DNA from: Sulfolobales archaeon Acd1
Lineage (GTDB): Archaea; Thermoproteota; Thermoprotei_A; Sulfolobales; Sulfolobaceae
DNA: 64,000 bases
Assembly: GCA_000389735.1 (NCBI GenBank)
Contig: APJY01000001.1
Coordinates: 186,001-250,000 of the forward strand
Direction of reading: 5' to 3'
Of the stretch, positions 62,322-64,000 are shown one piece after another (positions within the stretch are counted from its first letter, which is position 1; each line of letters starts with the position of its first letter). The notes beneath the pieces were generated by a model that ran no database searches, was not told the origin of the DNA, and saw only the letters and a list, made by a program, of their open reading frames with translations. The translations under genes and the position numbers were made by a program.

Positions 62322-64000
62322 GTGGTAGCTAGCAACGTCTCATCTCAAGCTCCGCAAGCGGCTCCTGAGGTCACAGCCCTATCCGTCATGCTCACCCTCC
62401 TTCCTTACCTACTCTGGATCGCCGCGTTCCTCTTCATGGTTTACATGGTTACCAGGATGCAGGTGGGTTTGGGAATAAACAGGAAACAGGACAGGAGGGT
62501 CTACTTACCTCCTTCCGTATCATGGGATTCGGTCATCGACATGAACGAGGTGAAGAGCAGGCTCTTGGAGATAGCGGAGTGGGTGAAGGCGAGGAAGAAG
62601 CCTTACGGGGTGATCCTTTTCGGGCCCCCGGGAACAGGGAAGACCCTCGTAGCTAAGGCCTTAGCCAACAAGTTGGGCTGGAAGTTCATGGAGCTTAGGG
62701 CTAGGGACGTCATGAGCAAGTGGTATGGCGAAAGCGAGTTCCTTCTGGAGTCCTTCTTCGACCAGATACCCCTCGTGGCCCCAGTGGTTGTCTTAATAGA
62801 CGAGATCGACGGCTTCGCCATGAGTAGGGAGGAAGGGGTTCACGAGGTCACTCACAGGTTGATTAACATAATGCTCTCGAGGCTTCAGGAGCTCCACGAC
62901 TCGAACGTCCTCGCAATAATCATAGCTACCACTAACCTGCCCCAAGAGATAGACGAAGCCCTCCTGAGGCCCGGGAGGTTCGATGAGGTCATTTACGTCG
63001 GTCTCCCCAACGAGGACGCCAGGAAGGAGCTATGGAAAGCCTTGGCGGGGTCCGAGGTTGATTACGAGGCTTTAGCCAAGTCGAGCAATAGGCTCACCCC
63101 GGCCGACATAAAGGCAGTGGTCGAGGCCGTCAAGAACAAGGTTGAGCTGGGAGAAAGGAGGAAGCCCACCACCGAGGACTACATGAGGGAGCTTGAGTCT
63201 TACAAACCTTCCTTGAGCCTACAGACCCTATTGAAGTTCGAGGACATAGCCAAGAAGTACTCCAGACATAAGGTCAGCGAGAAACCATACCTGGTTAAGG
63301 AAGTCAAATGGGACGACCTAGGGGACTTGGAGGAAGTCAAGAGGGAGATAAGGGAAGCGATAGAGATGCCCATAAAGCACAGGGAAATAGCCAGGACCCT
63401 AGGGGTAAAGCCCGCCAAGGGGGTTCTCCTATACGGCCCTCCAGGAACGGGAAAAACCAGCCTGGCTAAGGCGTTAGCTTCGGAGCTGAACGCCTCGTTC
63501 ATAATACTGTCTCACGAGGAGCTTTCTAGGGTAGGACCGTTTGAGGCTCCGAAGGTTATATCCGAGAAGTTCGCCTTAGCTAGGGAGTACGCCCCTTCCA
63601 TAGTTTTCATAGACGAGATAGACTCGTGGACTAGGGTGAGGGAGGCCAACGAGTGGAGGAGCGCCCTTACCGAGCTCCTGGTTCAGATGGACGGGATTAG
63701 GGAACTCGAGGACGTGGTGGTAGTGGCTACTACCAACAGGCCTTGGGACCTAGACCCGGCGTTGCTTAGGCCCGGCAGGTTCGACAGGCTGATTTACGTG
63801 CCTCCTCCCGACGAGAACGGCAGGAAGGCCGTGTTGAAGGTTCTGATGCGAGGATTAGAATACGACGAGGAACTAATCGCTGAGGTGGCCAGAAAGACTA
63901 CCAACTTCACTCCCGCTGACCTGAAGGCTGTCGTTGACGAGGTCAGGAGGAGCATGATGAAGGAAGCCCTAGAAAAAGGGCAGATAAGGATTAGGGTAAC
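62322..64000 (+). CDS. Membrane-bound double AAA ATPase (partial, runs off the right edge)
   Basis: About 560 residues are visible from GTG 62322. N-terminal helix LSVMLTLLPYLLWIAAFLFMVYMV (about residues 22-45) anchors it; first AAA module Walker A GPPGTGKT (101-108) and LIDEID; second module Walker A GPPGTGKT (372-379), FIDEID and LLRPGRFD. No CDC48-N domain. Sulfolobus has such membrane-bound AAA proteins (MBA); they probably extract or unfold proteins at the membrane. The C-terminus lies outside the window. Confidence 0.9.
   Translation, partial: MVASNVSSQAPQAAPEVTALSVMLTLLPYLLWIAAFLFMVYMVTRMQVGLGINRKQDRRVYLPPSVSWDSVIDMNEVKSRLLEIAEWVKARKKPYGVILFGPPGTGKTLVAKALANKLGWKFMELRARDVMSKWYGESEFLLESFFDQIPLVAPVVVLIDEIDGFAMSREEGVHEVTHRLINIMLSRLQELHDSNVLAIIIATTNLPQEIDEALLRPGRFDEVIYVGLPNEDARKELWKALAGSEVDYEALAKSSNRLTPADIKAVVEAVKNKVELGERRKPTTEDYMRELESYKPSLSLQTLLKFEDIAKKYSRHKVSEKPYLVKEVKWDDLGDLEEVKREIREAIEMPIKHREIARTLGVKPAKGVLLYGPPGTGKTSLAKALASELNASFIILSHEELSRVGPFEAPKVISEKFALAREYAPSIVFIDEIDSWTRVREANEWRSALTELLVQMDGIRELEDVVVVATTNRPWDLDPALLRPGRFDRLIYVPPPDENGRKAVLKVLMRGLEYDEELIAEVARKTTNFTPADLKAVVDEVRRSMMKEALEKGQIRIRV

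Overview
The window is a gene-dense stretch of about 64 kb from a thermoacidophilic crenarchaeon of the order Sulfolobales. The evidence is the mre11-rad50-nurA DNA-repair operon order, a Sulfolobus-type Orc1-3/Cdc6-3 gene next to a repeat-bearing non-coding gap, malonyl-CoA reductase of the 3-hydroxypropionate/4-hydroxybutyrate cycle, a free-standing ThrRS editing protein, DtdA, NAC, RPP21, Nep1, Nob1, aCPSF2 and a membrane-bound double AAA ATPase. Base composition looks near 50% GC, which fits a GC-richer member (Metallosphaera- or Sulfodiicoccus-like) better than Saccharolobus; the genus cannot be fixed from here. Many genes look leaderless, with a TATA-like box about 25-33 bases before the start codon, and TTG/GTG starts are frequent.

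Layout. 1-4.3 kb: end of mre11, rad50, nurA, followed by a promoter-like signal and a GC-rich, foldable element that may be a small RNA. 4.3-16 kb: mostly single housekeeping genes (methyltransferase, CBS proteins, Fur, nucleoside hydrolase, an SMC/Rad50-like ATPase with its own zinc hook, histidine phosphatase, DtdA, thioredoxin, DUF84 NTPase), a DDAH-like probable pseudoenzyme and an unannotated 46-residue membrane protein. 15.3-20.5 kb: ribosome and RNA maturation (Nep1, RPP21, CRM/YhbY protein, DUF371, Trm5-like, Nob1), ferredoxin:NADP reductase and NAD kinase. 20.5-27.8 kb: acyl-CoA synthetase, class V aminotransferase, CobT, HTH/zinc-ribbon regulator, HAD phosphatases, METTL5-like methyltransferase, endonuclease IV-like protein. 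27.8-38.2 kb: a 1008-residue FAD/Fe-S oxidoreductase, HIT, membrane and NUDIX proteins, NadE, and an operon of three unknown proteins behind a winged-helix regulator.

38.2-40.2 kb: cdc6-3 with a coiled-coil partner and about 515 bases of non-coding DNA carrying repeated CGTTTCC motifs and dyads, ending at icd. This is the best candidate for replication origin oriC2. 40.2-45.7 kb: isocitrate dehydrogenase, two unknown proteins, malonyl-CoA reductase and IlvD. 45.7-58.9 kb: methyltransferase, surface proteins, ornithine cyclodeaminase-like enzyme, cobalamin adenosyltransferase, an EamA transporter with a regulator, NAC, the coupled aCPSF2/ThrRS-ed/mevalonate kinase operon, and glmS with a surface protein and a GlmU-like protein. 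59-64 kb: tRNA-Gly(GCC), a two-subunit cytosolic-type [NiFe] hydrogenase whose small subunit lacks one canonical proximal-cluster cysteine, a diiron ferritin-like protein, and a membrane-anchored AAA ATPase that runs off the end.

Together the genes suggest an aerobic, CO2-fixing, hydrogen-using thermoacidophile: malonyl-CoA reductase and cobalamin genes (methylmalonyl-CoA mutase of the same cycle needs B12) for carbon, hydrogenase and ferredoxin:NADP reductase for electrons. No CRISPR array, insertion sequence, integrase or viral block was recognised.
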